This document shows, in pieces, positions 9,226 through 17,125 of a DNA stretch of 64,000 nucleotides. The position numbers and the translations under genes were made by a program. How positions within the stretch are numbered: position 1 is the first letter of the stretch; every line of letters begins with the position of its first letter. Under the pieces are notes generated by a model. It was given only the letters and a program-made list of their open reading frames with translations. It was not told the origin of the DNA and did no database searches. This stretch comes from Rhizobium sp. 007. GTDB lineage: Bacteria > Pseudomonadota > Alphaproteobacteria > Rhizobiales > Rhizobiaceae. The stretch lies in NCBI RefSeq assembly GCF_015353075.1, contig NZ_CP064188.1, positions 434,001-498,000 on the forward strand, given 5' to 3'.

Positions 9226-11070
9226 ATGCTGTATCTGCAGACATTTGGCGATCTGCGACTGACCGATGCGAATGGCAACGCCATTCGCTATCCGGCCAAA
9301 GGCCTGGTGATGGTCGCCTATCTCTTCAGCCGCAAGACCCATGAACTGAGCCGTCATGAGCTCTCGGAGTTTCTATGGGCCGACGCGGAGGCCGAGCTGT
9401 CGGGACTTAACCTGCGCAAATTGATCTCACGTATTCGACAGATCGACGACGATACGAACGCGGGGCTGCTTCAGATCACCTCCAGTTCGATCCGGCTTCG
9501 CACGGAGGCTCTTGCCGTCGATCTTCAGGCTCTCGACAGCGCAATGCCCCCGTTGGCACGATTGAGAGCGATCAGCGACCTGCTTCAGCGGGATTTCATG
9601 GCAAGCGTGAAACCCTCAACCAGGTCGATTGACAACTGGATCACGGGAGAGCGTCGGAATCATAGATTGAAGCTGCGCGAAGTGCTCTTTGCCGCCCTGC
9701 CACATGCCCAAAGCAACGATGATGTACGGGCAGTATCCACCGCGGGCCTTTATCTTCTGGAGAAAGATCCGGGCGATGAAGAAATCAGGGAAATGCTTCG
9801 CCAACTATCTGGAACCAGTCTGGCTGACGGGAATAGGCGTGAAAAGGCAAGCAGGCCAAAAATCGACGCCCTGCCGTCGAGCCCGCAAGACGCGCTCGTT
9901 CGCATCGAGCCCGGCAAGCCTTCGTCGTCAGTTCTTCCTCGAGTCGTGCTGCTTCCGCCAATCCCACAGGGACATGTTGCCGGGCTCGCTATTGCCAATG
10001 CTCTGATCGAAGACGTCACCATCGAGCTTTGCGCACTTCGCAACATTTCTATTGTCGCACCGCACACGGCCGAGCAAATTCGTCGCGATTCCGACAAAGC
10101 CCAGGTCGTTGCGCGGCATTCGATCTCTTATCTCCTTGAAACGCGGCTTTCGACTGAGGGGCTCTATGCCCAGCTTATCTATTTTCCCACCGACGAGGTC
10201 ATCTGGGCAACGCGCTTTACGATGACATCGGATGCACTGCCGACACAAAGGCGGCTCATTGCTCAGAGGCTGACCTTTTCCCTTGTACAGGAGCTGGCGA
10301 AGAACGAGCAGGCCAGATTGAACATCGAGGCCGATCCTCAAGCGTATCATTCCTATCTTGTTGGCGCGAGCTTGATGGGCAAACTGACGTTGCCTCATAT
10401 CCGCAAGGCACGTGGCGCCTTCAAGGAGGCTCTTCGGTACAATCCCAACTTCTCGCCAGCATTTGCCGGTCTTGCCCGCACCTATACGAGCGAGTGGCTT
10501 GTGACCGCGCAGGGAAACGAAGAGCTGCTGCGCCTTGCGGAAACGAGCGCTGAGAAGGCCATCGAAGGGGATTCGATATTTGCCGGCGGACATCGAGAAT
10601 TGGGGGTCGCCAAGCTTTATCTCGGCGACGTCGATCACAGCGTTTCCGCCCTCAGCCTGGCGGAGGAATTGAGTCCGCATTTTGCCGACGTCATCTATAG
10701 CCATGCTGACACGCTCGTACATGCGTCTCGCCCGGGGGACGCGCTGTCGAAGATCAAAAAAGCGATCTCGCTCAACCCGATATCGCCCGACGCCTATCTC
10801 TGGTGCGCCGCAGGGGCATGTTACTTTCTTGAGCAGTATGAAGACGCAATCGATTACGTGGAGGCAATGAAAGACAAAGCACCGGCTCACCGGATCGCGG
10901 CGGCGAGCTGTGCGATGATCGGCGATCGAAAGCGGTCACAGTTTTACCGGCAACGCGCCGAAGCACTGAATCCAGTTTTCGATGTCGAGAAATGGCTCTC
11001 TGTCGTTCCTTTCAAGGAGCAATGGCAGAAGGACCTTTATCGGGAAGGCCTTTTAAAGGCCGGATTTTAA
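9226..11070 (+). CDS. SARP-type winged-helix regulator with TolB-like domain and TPR repeats
   Basis: 614 aa. Residues 1-90 resemble an OmpR/PhoB-like winged helix with a BTAD continuation (FGDLRLTDANGNAIRYPAKG, LSRHELSEFLWADAEAELSG). The middle (about 235-365) matches the TolB-N-like module found in cyclase/TPR regulators (LPPIPQGHVAGLAIANALIE, then YLLETRLSTEGLYAQLIY). The C-terminal about 200 residues are helical TPR-like repeats (RGAFKEALRYNPNFSPAFAG, KKAISLNPISPDAYLWCA). SARP-type proteins activate biosynthetic clusters. Here the gene sits between an XRE regulator and the candidate peptide gene and is probably a pathway-specific activator. ATG 9226 is preferred over TTG 9223. Confidence 0.8.
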   Translation: MLYLQTFGDLRLTDANGNAIRYPAKGLVMVAYLFSRKTHELSRHELSEFLWADAEAELSGLNLRKLISRIRQIDDDTNAGLLQITSSSIRLRTEALAVDLQALDSAMPPLARLRAISDLLQRDFMASVKPSTRSIDNWITGERRNHRLKLREVLFAALPHAQSNDDVRAVSTAGLYLLEKDPGDEEIREMLRQLSGTSLADGNRREKASRPKIDALPSSPQDALVRIEPGKPSSSVLPRVVLLPPIPQGHVAGLAIANALIEDVTIELCALRNISIVAPHTAEQIRRDSDKAQVVARHSISYLLETRLSTEGLYAQLIYFPTDEVIWATRFTMTSDALPTQRRLIAQRLTFSLVQELAKNEQARLNIEADPQAYHSYLVGASLMGKLTLPHIRKARGAFKEALRYNPNFSPAFAGLARTYTSEWLVTAQGNEELLRLAETSAEKAIEGDSIFAGGHRELGVAKLYLGDVDHSVSALSLAEELSPHFADVIYSHADTLVHASRPGDALSKIKKAISLNPISPDAYLWCAAGACYFLEQYEDAIDYVEAMKDKAPAHRIAAASCAMIGDRKRSQFYRQRAEALNPVFDVEKWLSVVPFKEQWQKDLYREGLLKAGF

Positions 11071-11093
11071 AACAACCCTTATGGAGAAAATTC

Positions 11094-11312
11094 ATGGAAA
11101 AAGCTGTCGTATTCGGTGTTGCAGGACAAGCGGATCTCTGGATTGCGGATCTTGACGCAGGCACGGTGAAGCCGCTTGGATCGCCGGTTGGAGAGCTGGC
11201 ACAAGTTGTCGCGGATGTCCGCAAGACAGGAGGCGCCTTTGTGAAGAAGGTGGACTTCGCCATCGCGGTTTCTTCGGCGCAAACGGTGTTTTCCGGTCAC
11301 GTCGACGGTTGA
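11094..11312 (+). CDS. Candidate substrate (precursor) peptide of the YcaO-TfuA system, 72 aa
   Basis: 72 aa beginning MEKAVVFGVAGQADLW, with GGAG 7 nt before the ATG. It lies 23 bp after the SARP gene and 51 bp before ycaO on the same strand, the usual place for a RiPP precursor. It has no Cys, so azoline chemistry would have to use Ser or Thr (for example in AVSSAQTVFSGH), whereas backbone thioamidation would need no special side chain. A Gly-Gly occurs at 46-47 (KTGGAF), but no C39-type peptidase or exporter is nearby. I recognise no family. Its role as substrate is inferred from position, size and operon context; it could instead be an accessory or immunity protein. Confidence 0.6.
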   Translation: MEKAVVFGVAGQADLWIADLDAGTVKPLGSPVGELAQVVADVRKTGGAFVKKVDFAIAVSSAQTVFSGHVDG

Positions 11313-11363
11313 GATGCTGCTCTGACAGCCGCTCAAGTCTTTTCATATTCTGATCGGACCACC

Positions 11364-12515
11364 GTGCCGTCAGAGACGCTCACGCGTGTCGCGCCGTTTC
11401 TGGTTGACTTCGGCGTTACCCGTGTCGCACGTCACACCGGTCTCGATCGCATCGGGATACCCGTCTGGTGTGCCTATTCTCCCAACGCCCGCTCGATCGT
11501 CGTCGCTCAAGGCAAGGGCCTGAGCGACGACGATGCGAAGGTATCGGCCGTCATGGAGGCCCTGGAACGGGCCGTTGCCGGCAATCCTTCCGTCAATACT
11601 GTCCAAGCAAGCGCGCGTCACCTTCAAGAATCCGGCTACAGGGTCGAAAAGCTGAACTGTCTGATCGGTCGCCACAAGAACGACATAGGCAATGACGAAG
11701 AGATCGAATGGGCGCTCGGCAGGGAACTCTTGTCGGGGACCGAGATCTATGTCCCTTTCGAGGCTGCGATCCTTGACCGGACACGCGATTGCCGCTTCTG
11801 GATGTCCTCCGATGGCTTGGCGTCCGGAAACACGCTCGAGGAGGCAATGCTACATGGCATTCTCGAGCGCATAGAACGGGATGCCTATGTCCTTTGGCAG
11901 ATAGGCAATGACAGAGACCGCCACTCGCGTTGCATCGATCCACGCGGTCTCCAGGACGCGGCCTTGGATCAATTGATCGAAAAGATCGAAACGGCCGGGT
12001 TGGTACTTCGGCTCTTCGACATGATGAGCGATATCGCCGTTCCGTGCTTCACCGCAATTTTAGGCCCAGGCGATATTCATGACGACGCAAATGTCCGTTT
12101 TGTCGAAGTGACGGCAGGAAGCGGCGCTCATCCATCGCCCGTTCGGGCGGCCATACGGGCTGTAACCGAAGCAGCTCAATCCCGATTGACCTATATCAGC
12201 GGTGCACGGGACGACATTTTGCCCGAAACCTTCCTTGCACCTCTCCCGTTGCAGACGCGCACTCTTTTCCAGGCCGTTCCGGCGATGCCGGCGACGATTG
12301 CGCCGGCGTATCCGCAATCTCTCGCTCAACATCTCGACTACACACTGAGTGCCTTGCGGGAAAAGCAAATAGATCAAGTCATCGTCCTGGCCCTCAGCGA
12401 TCCCGCACTTCCTTTTAGCGTCGCGAAAATCTTTATCCCTGCCCTTGAAAATCCGGAGGGCGGGCGCGCACGCCGCTTTGGAAATCGGGCGGTTTCAAAG
12501 GCTATCATGTCATGA
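11364..12515 (+). CDS. YcaO family ATP-dependent cyclodehydratase / thioamide synthetase
   Basis: 383 aa with a GTG start. The N-terminus fits the family (FGVTRVARHTGLDRIGIPVW). The ATP-binding elements are present: SAVMEALER (residues 61-69), SGNTLEEA (154-161), GILERIERD (165-173) and a later AVTEAAQSR helix. The C-terminal segment has KIFIPALENP, comparable to the usual V/IPGLE. YcaO enzymes activate peptide-backbone amides with ATP to form azolines, or thioamides when partnered with TfuA. The gene overlaps tfuA by 4 bp, which points to thioamidation. The protein acts in the cytoplasm. No E1-like or dehydrogenase partner gene is present, which argues against azole formation. Confidence 0.93.
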   Translation: MPSETLTRVAPFLVDFGVTRVARHTGLDRIGIPVWCAYSPNARSIVVAQGKGLSDDDAKVSAVMEALERAVAGNPSVNTVQASARHLQESGYRVEKLNCLIGRHKNDIGNDEEIEWALGRELLSGTEIYVPFEAAILDRTRDCRFWMSSDGLASGNTLEEAMLHGILERIERDAYVLWQIGNDRDRHSRCIDPRGLQDAALDQLIEKIETAGLVLRLFDMMSDIAVPCFTAILGPGDIHDDANVRFVEVTAGSGAHPSPVRAAIRAVTEAAQSRLTYISGARDDILPETFLAPLPLQTRTLFQAVPAMPATIAPAYPQSLAQHLDYTLSALREKQIDQVIVLALSDPALPFSVAKIFIPALENPEGGRARRFGNRAVSKAIMS

Positions 12516-13210
12516 AGGTGATCTTTGTCGGTCCGAGCCTTCCGGATGCGGCATCCTTCGCTGGAGATGAGGCCTTCGTCTGCCCACCTGCGGTTCAGGG
12601 CGATGTTCTTGCCGCCGTAAGGCGTGGCGCGAGTGTCATCGGGCTAATCGACGGTGGGTTCGACTATACGGCGCCGGTCTGGCACAAGGAGATCCTCTAC
12701 GCACTATCGCAGAATGTGGCTGTATTAGGCGCGGCCAGCATGGGAGCACTGCGCGCTGCAGAATGCCAGCTCTTTGGAATGATTGGCATCGGCCGGATCT
12801 TCCGTGAATACGAGAAGGGCGCGACCGTCGATGACGCTGACGTCGCTTTGCTCCACGGCCCAATGGAATATGGATACAAATCCCTGACGGTGCCGCTCGT
12901 GAATGTCAGGGCAACGCTCGACAAATTGGAAAGCGAAAAGCAACTTGCATCTGCAATGCGGGTAAGGCTTGAAGAGAATGCTGCTCGAATCTTCTTCAAG
13001 GAACGGACCTGGCAATCGATCGTCGCCAATTGTGGCACGGCCAACATTGCGGCACCGCGGGAGTTGCTTTCGCTGCTGGTCTCAAACGCCGTCGATCAGA
13101 AACGGATTGATGCTCTTGCTCTTCTGGAAGCTGTTCGCACCATCAGTGACTTCCCCCTTGATAGAGAGATTACCTGGCATATGAACGAGACATTTGTTTC
13201 GCCAGTTTAA
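12512..13210 (+). CDS. tfuA: TfuA-like protein (thioamidation partner of YcaO)
   Basis: 232 aa, beginning MKVIFVGPSLPD, with the TfuA core GGFDYTAPVWHKEILYAL and VAVLGAASMGALRAAECQLF. TfuA was named from trifolitoxin production in Rhizobium and is the usual partner of YcaO in thioamide-forming systems (methyl-coenzyme M reductase, thioviridamide-type peptides), where it is thought to help deliver sulfide. The ATGA overlap with ycaO indicates translational coupling and probably a stoichiometric complex. The family assignment is firm; the modified target in this organism is unknown. Confidence 0.93.
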   Translation: MKVIFVGPSLPDAASFAGDEAFVCPPAVQGDVLAAVRRGASVIGLIDGGFDYTAPVWHKEILYALSQNVAVLGAASMGALRAAECQLFGMIGIGRIFREYEKGATVDDADVALLHGPMEYGYKSLTVPLVNVRATLDKLESEKQLASAMRVRLEENAARIFFKERTWQSIVANCGTANIAAPRELLSLLVSNAVDQKRIDALALLEAVRTISDFPLDREITWHMNETFVSPV

Positions 13211-13314
13211 CAAGCGTATGCGCCGCTCAGTGCAATTACGGATTGTGTCACGCGGTTTTCACGGGCTCTTCGCCGTCATCCCCAATATGTTCTCCAGAGA
13301 TTTTGGAGATCGAG

Positions 13315-13572
13315 ATGAGCGCCACTTCTGCAGGTAATCCAGATGGCTCAAGCCACAATGCAAGATCCATTGAGGAATTGGATGAGCTCATCGCGCTCGC
13401 CCGAATGATCACTTACGCAAGATACGCGGCGCAGGACGTTGAGCTTGTCAACGCGACGCATTGGCTCGACCTGGCCCTGAAGGCCGTTACCCGCGAGATC
13501 GGGGATGGCGCTGAAACGGGGCTGCCCGACCTGACACTGTCGGTGGACGCCATTAATCTGCACAAGCACTAG
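13315..13572 (+). CDS. Small helical protein downstream of tfuA (85 aa)
   Basis: 85 aa beginning MSATSAGNPDGSSHNARS, with TTTTGGAGATCGAG before the ATG. The first 20 residues look disordered and Ser/Gly/Asn-rich. Residues 20-65 form predicted helices (EELDELIALARMITYARYAA, THWLDLALKAVTREIG). It follows tfuA by 104 bp on the same strand and is the last gene of the island, so it may be a second substrate or an accessory binding protein. I recognise no family. No Cys is present. Confidence 0.6.
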   Translation: MSATSAGNPDGSSHNARSIEELDELIALARMITYARYAAQDVELVNATHWLDLALKAVTREIGDGAETGLPDLTLSVDAINLHKH

Positions 13573-13617
13573 CCCGGCCGACAAGCTCGGCCATGGCTCA
13601 TTGCTTCATCATCGCGG

Positions 13618-14064
13618 CTAGCGAAGTCGTTTGGAATAAACGCCAAGCCTGTTCGACGGCTCATACCCATTACCCGTGTAATAGTCCGCAACACGGCCGC
13701 TCTGCTGGGAAACGAGCCAGATCTGCAGATAACCCATAGTTCGGGCTTCGATTTGGAGGCGGCCCAGCAGACCCGAGCCAACTCCCTTTCCTTGATGCTT
13801 GGGCAATACGGCTATTTCAGCAAGGTGCAGGCCGCGGCCGATCACCGAGGTATGCGGAAGGGCAAAGGCGAATCCGATGGCTTCTTTCGCCTCGAACGCT
13901 GCCACACCAAGGCAGCCAGGTGTTGTGGCCAGTTCATCCAGACGCCAAGCTGCATTCTCGATCGACCACTCTTCATTCCAAGGCGGCTCGGCGTAAGCCT
14001 GCACCATAATAGCTGCGCTTTGCGCCGCTTCGACATGCGTTATTCGTCTGAATTCGATGGGCAT
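13618..14064 (-). CDS. GNAT family N-acetyltransferase
   Basis: 148 aa from the ATG at 14064 (MPIEFRRITHVEAAQ); a GTG two codons upstream is an alternative. The acetyl-CoA-binding signature is present as VLPKHQGKGVGSGLLGRL (motif A, Q/RxxGxG/A), preceded by LHLAEIAV and followed by IEARTMGYLQIWLVSQQSG. It transfers an acetyl group to an unidentified amine. It is convergent with the YcaO-TfuA island, with a short GGCCGA/TCGGCC stem in the 45-bp gap, and is probably unrelated to it. Confidence 0.85.
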   Translation of the reverse strand: MPIEFRRITHVEAAQSAAIMVQAYAEPPWNEEWSIENAAWRLDELATTPGCLGVAAFEAKEAIGFAFALPHTSVIGRGLHLAEIAVLPKHQGKGVGSGLLGRLQIEARTMGYLQIWLVSQQSGRVADYYTGNGYEPSNRLGVYSKRLR

Positions 14065-14070
14065 CCACAC

Positions 14071-14386
14071 CTGCTATTGAAACGCTCGCAGAGAAGAAAC
14101 CTGCTCGTCGACTAAATCCTGCTTGGAGAGCATCAAGACTGCCTGCAATCTCATTTCCTGCAATCTTCTCCAAACCGCGAAATGATGCGCTCCATCGGCG
14201 ATCCTGTTTCCATTGGATCCGCTCCATGGCGCGCCTCCGAGAGAACTAAGCACAGGCTTGCACAAAGATGTCGTGACTTTATCGTGACACCCTCAGTGAG
14301 GGAATAGTAATGACAATACACAATTTAAAGAAGTGAATTCGGAAGGACGCTGTTTCATGGCGGCTGAACCAGCGCTCCAAGCGCAG
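14071..14386. other. Intergenic stretch without a recognised gene
   Basis: About 315 bp between the GNAT start and the end of the PfkB gene. Frames here are short and have no plausible ribosome-binding site or domain. The A+T-rich part near 14300-14345 may hold the GNAT promoter, but I could not place it. Confidence 0.5.
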
Positions 14387-15349
14387 TTACACCCGCGAGA
14401 TCTGCGGCGTCCACTGTGCCAGACAGGCGGCAAGCTGATCGCTATCGGGTGCACCCGTGCGTCCGCCGAAGACCTGACACTTAAGCGCTGCCGCCGCCGA
14501 TGACATGCGCATGGCATCTTCGATTTGCAATTGCTGTGCGACGGCAAAGGCAAACGCGCCGTGGAAGATGTCGCCCGCCGCAAGCGTATCGACTGTTTTG
14601 GCGGGTCGCGCGGTCATATGCATCACGCAATCGTTGACATCGTCATACCAATAGGCGCCGTTTTCACCGGCCGTGACGCTGATAAATGCCAGCGGGAAAC
14701 GCTGCTTGAGCACGCCAATGGCCGCAGCACAATCTTCCGTCGCTGCCAGCTTGCCTGCTGCAGGGTGCGAAAAGACGATGTGGCTCGCTGCCGGCCCCAG
14801 CCGCTCGATAACCCCATCGGCGGCGATGTCGCCATCCAAGATCGCCGGCTTGCCAAGGCTCTGCGCCGTTTCCAGGACCTTGAGAGCAAGTTCTGGCCAT
14901 CGAACATCAACTAAAACGGCGTCGAAAGTGGCGATTTCAGTTGTCGAAATGTGTTTGACGGAGCGATGCAGTTCGGGGTCGTAAAAGGGGACAATGAGGC
15001 GCTCGCCGTCGTCGTCAACCAGGATGGTCGAAACCGCAGATCTCGCGCCTTGCACGATATGCATTCCGCTTATGTCGATGCCAGCTAGAGAGAGATCCGC
15101 GATAATGCGCTTGCCTGTTTCGTCATCCCCTACAGCACCCCACAGGCTTGCCTTGCCCCCAAGCCTGACAACAGCGTAAGCCGCGCTCGAGGCCATACCC
15201 TCGGCGATCTGCAGCATGTCATATGGCAGAACCTTGCCTTGTCCCGTCGGCATTTTACGAACGCGAAACAGAGTATCCAGCACAGCTGCGCCGACGCACA
15301 AGACGTGCGGCTGTCGGTCTTTTGCCTTTGAAACCCTCTCCCTCGTCAA
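14387..15349 (-). CDS. PfkB family carbohydrate kinase
   Basis: 320 aa by the longest frame, which starts at TTG 15349; the true start is uncertain because no strong ribosome-binding site is visible. PfkB signature 2 is present with the catalytic Asp (VDTLAAGDIFHGAFAFAVA), and the N-terminal sugar site is seen in HVLCVGAAVLDTLFRV. It phosphorylates a sugar or keto-sugar acid with ATP in the cytoplasm. It is the last gene of the minus-strand operon with the ABC binding protein and permeases and probably acts on the imported substrate. Confidence 0.88.
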   Translation of the reverse strand: MTRERVSKAKDRQPHVLCVGAAVLDTLFRVRKMPTGQGKVLPYDMLQIAEGMASSAAYAVVRLGGKASLWGAVGDDETGKRIIADLSLAGIDISGMHIVQGARSAVSTILVDDDGERLIVPFYDPELHRSVKHISTTEIATFDAVLVDVRWPELALKVLETAQSLGKPAILDGDIAADGVIERLGPAASHIVFSHPAAGKLAATEDCAAAIGVLKQRFPLAFISVTAGENGAYWYDDVNDCVMHMTARPAKTVDTLAAGDIFHGAFAFAVAQQLQIEDAMRMSSAAAALKCQVFGGRTGAPDSDQLAACLAQWTPQISRV

Positions 15350-15365
15350 AACAGCATGCCCGCCA

Positions 15366-16187
15366 TCAGCTGCCTTTGACGGCGCCCGCCGTCAAACCAG
15401 CAACGATCTGCTTCTGGGCAAACATTGTCAGCACCAGCACCGGCAGCGTGACGATCAGAGCTGCCGCCGCAAGCGGTCCCCAACTGACCTGCTCGAAGGA
15501 AAGCATGTTGTAGACTGCCACTGGCAACGTCCGGGTTTCGCGGCTCGCGAGCACGATACCGAACACGAAATTGTTCCACGAGAAGATGACGGAGAGGATG
15601 AAGGCGACGACAATGCCGGGCTTGGCGATCGGCAGCGCCACCAAGCGGAAGACCTGCCATGGCGTTGCCCCGTCGATACTTGCCGCCTCTTCGAGCTCCA
15701 TCGGCGTCGTTTCGAAATAGCCGATCATGATCCAGACGACGATCGGCACAGTCACCACGAGATGGATGATGATCTGTGGCCAGAGTGTGCCGAGGAGATC
15801 CAGCCATTGGAACAGCAAGAAGAGCGGGATCAGAAAGGAAAGCCCGGGTGTCATTCGCGCGATCATGATGACCATTGCCGAACGCTCGGCCTTGAGCCGG
15901 GCAATGCCATAGCCTGCCGGCACGCCAATCAAAAGCGCCAGAAATGTCGCCGCCCCCGTCACAAGAATGGAATTCCAGAAATACAGGAAGAAATTGTTTT
16001 CCTCGAAGACTTTGACGTAGTTCGACCAGGCAAATCGCTCTGGGATGAAGATCGGCGGATAGGCTCCATTGTCGATTTCGTATTTCAGGGACAGCGAGAT
16101 CATCCACAGAAAGAAGAGGATGACCGGCGAGACCATCACCAGCGCGACGAAGAAAAGACCGATGCGATCGAGCGTCTTGCGCTTCAT
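15366..16187 (-). CDS. ABC sugar transporter permease (MalG-like)
   Basis: 273 aa with six hydrophobic segments and the EAA loop ELEEAASIDGATPWQVFRLV. It is a MalG/CUT1-type inner-membrane subunit. Its ATG shares one base with the upstream permease stop (TGATG), so the pair is coupled. It works with the permease at 16187-17125 and the binding protein at 17122-18453. An ATPase gene is missing from the operon. Confidence 0.9.
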   Translation of the reverse strand: MKRKTLDRIGLFFVALVMVSPVILFFLWMISLSLKYEIDNGAYPPIFIPERFAWSNYVKVFEENNFFLYFWNSILVTGAATFLALLIGVPAGYGIARLKAERSAMVIMIARMTPGLSFLIPLFLLFQWLDLLGTLWPQIIIHLVVTVPIVVWIMIGYFETTPMELEEAASIDGATPWQVFRLVALPIAKPGIVVAFILSVIFSWNNFVFGIVLASRETRTLPVAVYNMLSFEQVSWGPLAAAALIVTLPVLVLTMFAQKQIVAGLTAGAVKGS

Positions 16188-17125
16188 CAGCGTGTCTCCG
16201 TGTTTGACCAGTTCGTCCGCGCGCGCACCATCATTAGAACGAAGGAGAGCGCGACGATGACGACGAAGAAGACGACGGCCATCGCAGATCCGTAACCGAT
16301 GTCGTAATAGGAAAAGGCCGTATTGTAGAGATAGATATTGATCGTCTCCGAGGCCGTGCCCGGTCCGCCTTGCGTCATCGCATAGATGATGTCGAAGCTC
16401 TTTACGGCATCGATGCTGCGGATGATGACGCCGACCATCAGGAAGGGCGCAATCATCGGCAGCGTGAGATAACGGAACTTCTGCCAGGCATTGGCACCAT
16501 CGATTTCCGCGCTTTCATACGGCTCGCGCGGCAGAGCCGCAAGACCGCCAAGCACGATCAGCATGATCAGCGGCGTCCACTGCCAGGTTTCAACCAGAAC
16601 CAGCGAGGGAATGACGCTCGTCTGATTGTAGATCCATTCCTGAGGCCCAATTCCCACCAATGAGAGAAGATAATTGAGGACGCCGAGCTGCGGATGAAAC
16701 ATCATCGTCCAGACGAGCGCGATGGCAACAGGTGTCGCCATCATCGGCATGACGAATATGCCGCGCAGGAGTCCGCGCAACGGGAACTGCGCGTCAAAGA
16801 TGAGGGCGGCGAGCGTTCCGAGAAACAGAGGTCCGATCACCGCAAGCACCGTATAAAGGACGGTATGCCAAAGAGAATCCCAAAAACGCGTGTCAGTCGC
16901 GAGACGGAGATAGTTGTCCCAGCCTGAAAAGGCCTGTGCCTGGCCAAGCGTCCAGCTGTTTACGCTCATCCACAGGGTGAAAACCCATGGAAAAACGATG
17001 ACGGCCGCGATCACGATCAGGGCTGGAACGACGAAGGGCCAGTAGTTCGGAGCAAGCCCACTGGGCTTGCTCCTCGCACTGGTTGCCGTCGCTTTGGCGG
17101 CTTCAATGCTCACCGAAGACATCAT
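16187..17125 (-). CDS. ABC sugar transporter permease (MalF-like)
   Basis: 312 aa from the ATG at 17125, which overlaps the binding-protein stop as ATGA; the open frame extends further upstream but that part is antisense to the binding-protein gene. Six membrane segments are visible (WPFVVPALIVIAAVIVFPWV first) and the EAA loop reads PYESAEIDGANAWQKFRYL. It is a CUT1-type MalF-like subunit forming the channel with the next permease. Confidence 0.9.
   Translation of the reverse strand: MMSSVSIEAAKATATSARSKPSGLAPNYWPFVVPALIVIAAVIVFPWVFTLWMSVNSWTLGQAQAFSGWDNYLRLATDTRFWDSLWHTVLYTVLAVIGPLFLGTLAALIFDAQFPLRGLLRGIFVMPMMATPVAIALVWTMMFHPQLGVLNYLLSLVGIGPQEWIYNQTSVIPSLVLVETWQWTPLIMLIVLGGLAALPREPYESAEIDGANAWQKFRYLTLPMIAPFLMVGVIIRSIDAVKSFDIIYAMTQGGPGTASETINIYLYNTAFSYYDIGYGSAMAVVFFVVIVALSFVLMMVRARTNWSNTETR

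Noticed and set aside
13576..13592. GGCCGA/TCGGCC stem between the island and the GNAT gene as a terminator
   Set aside because: Only six base pairs and no U-run on either strand.
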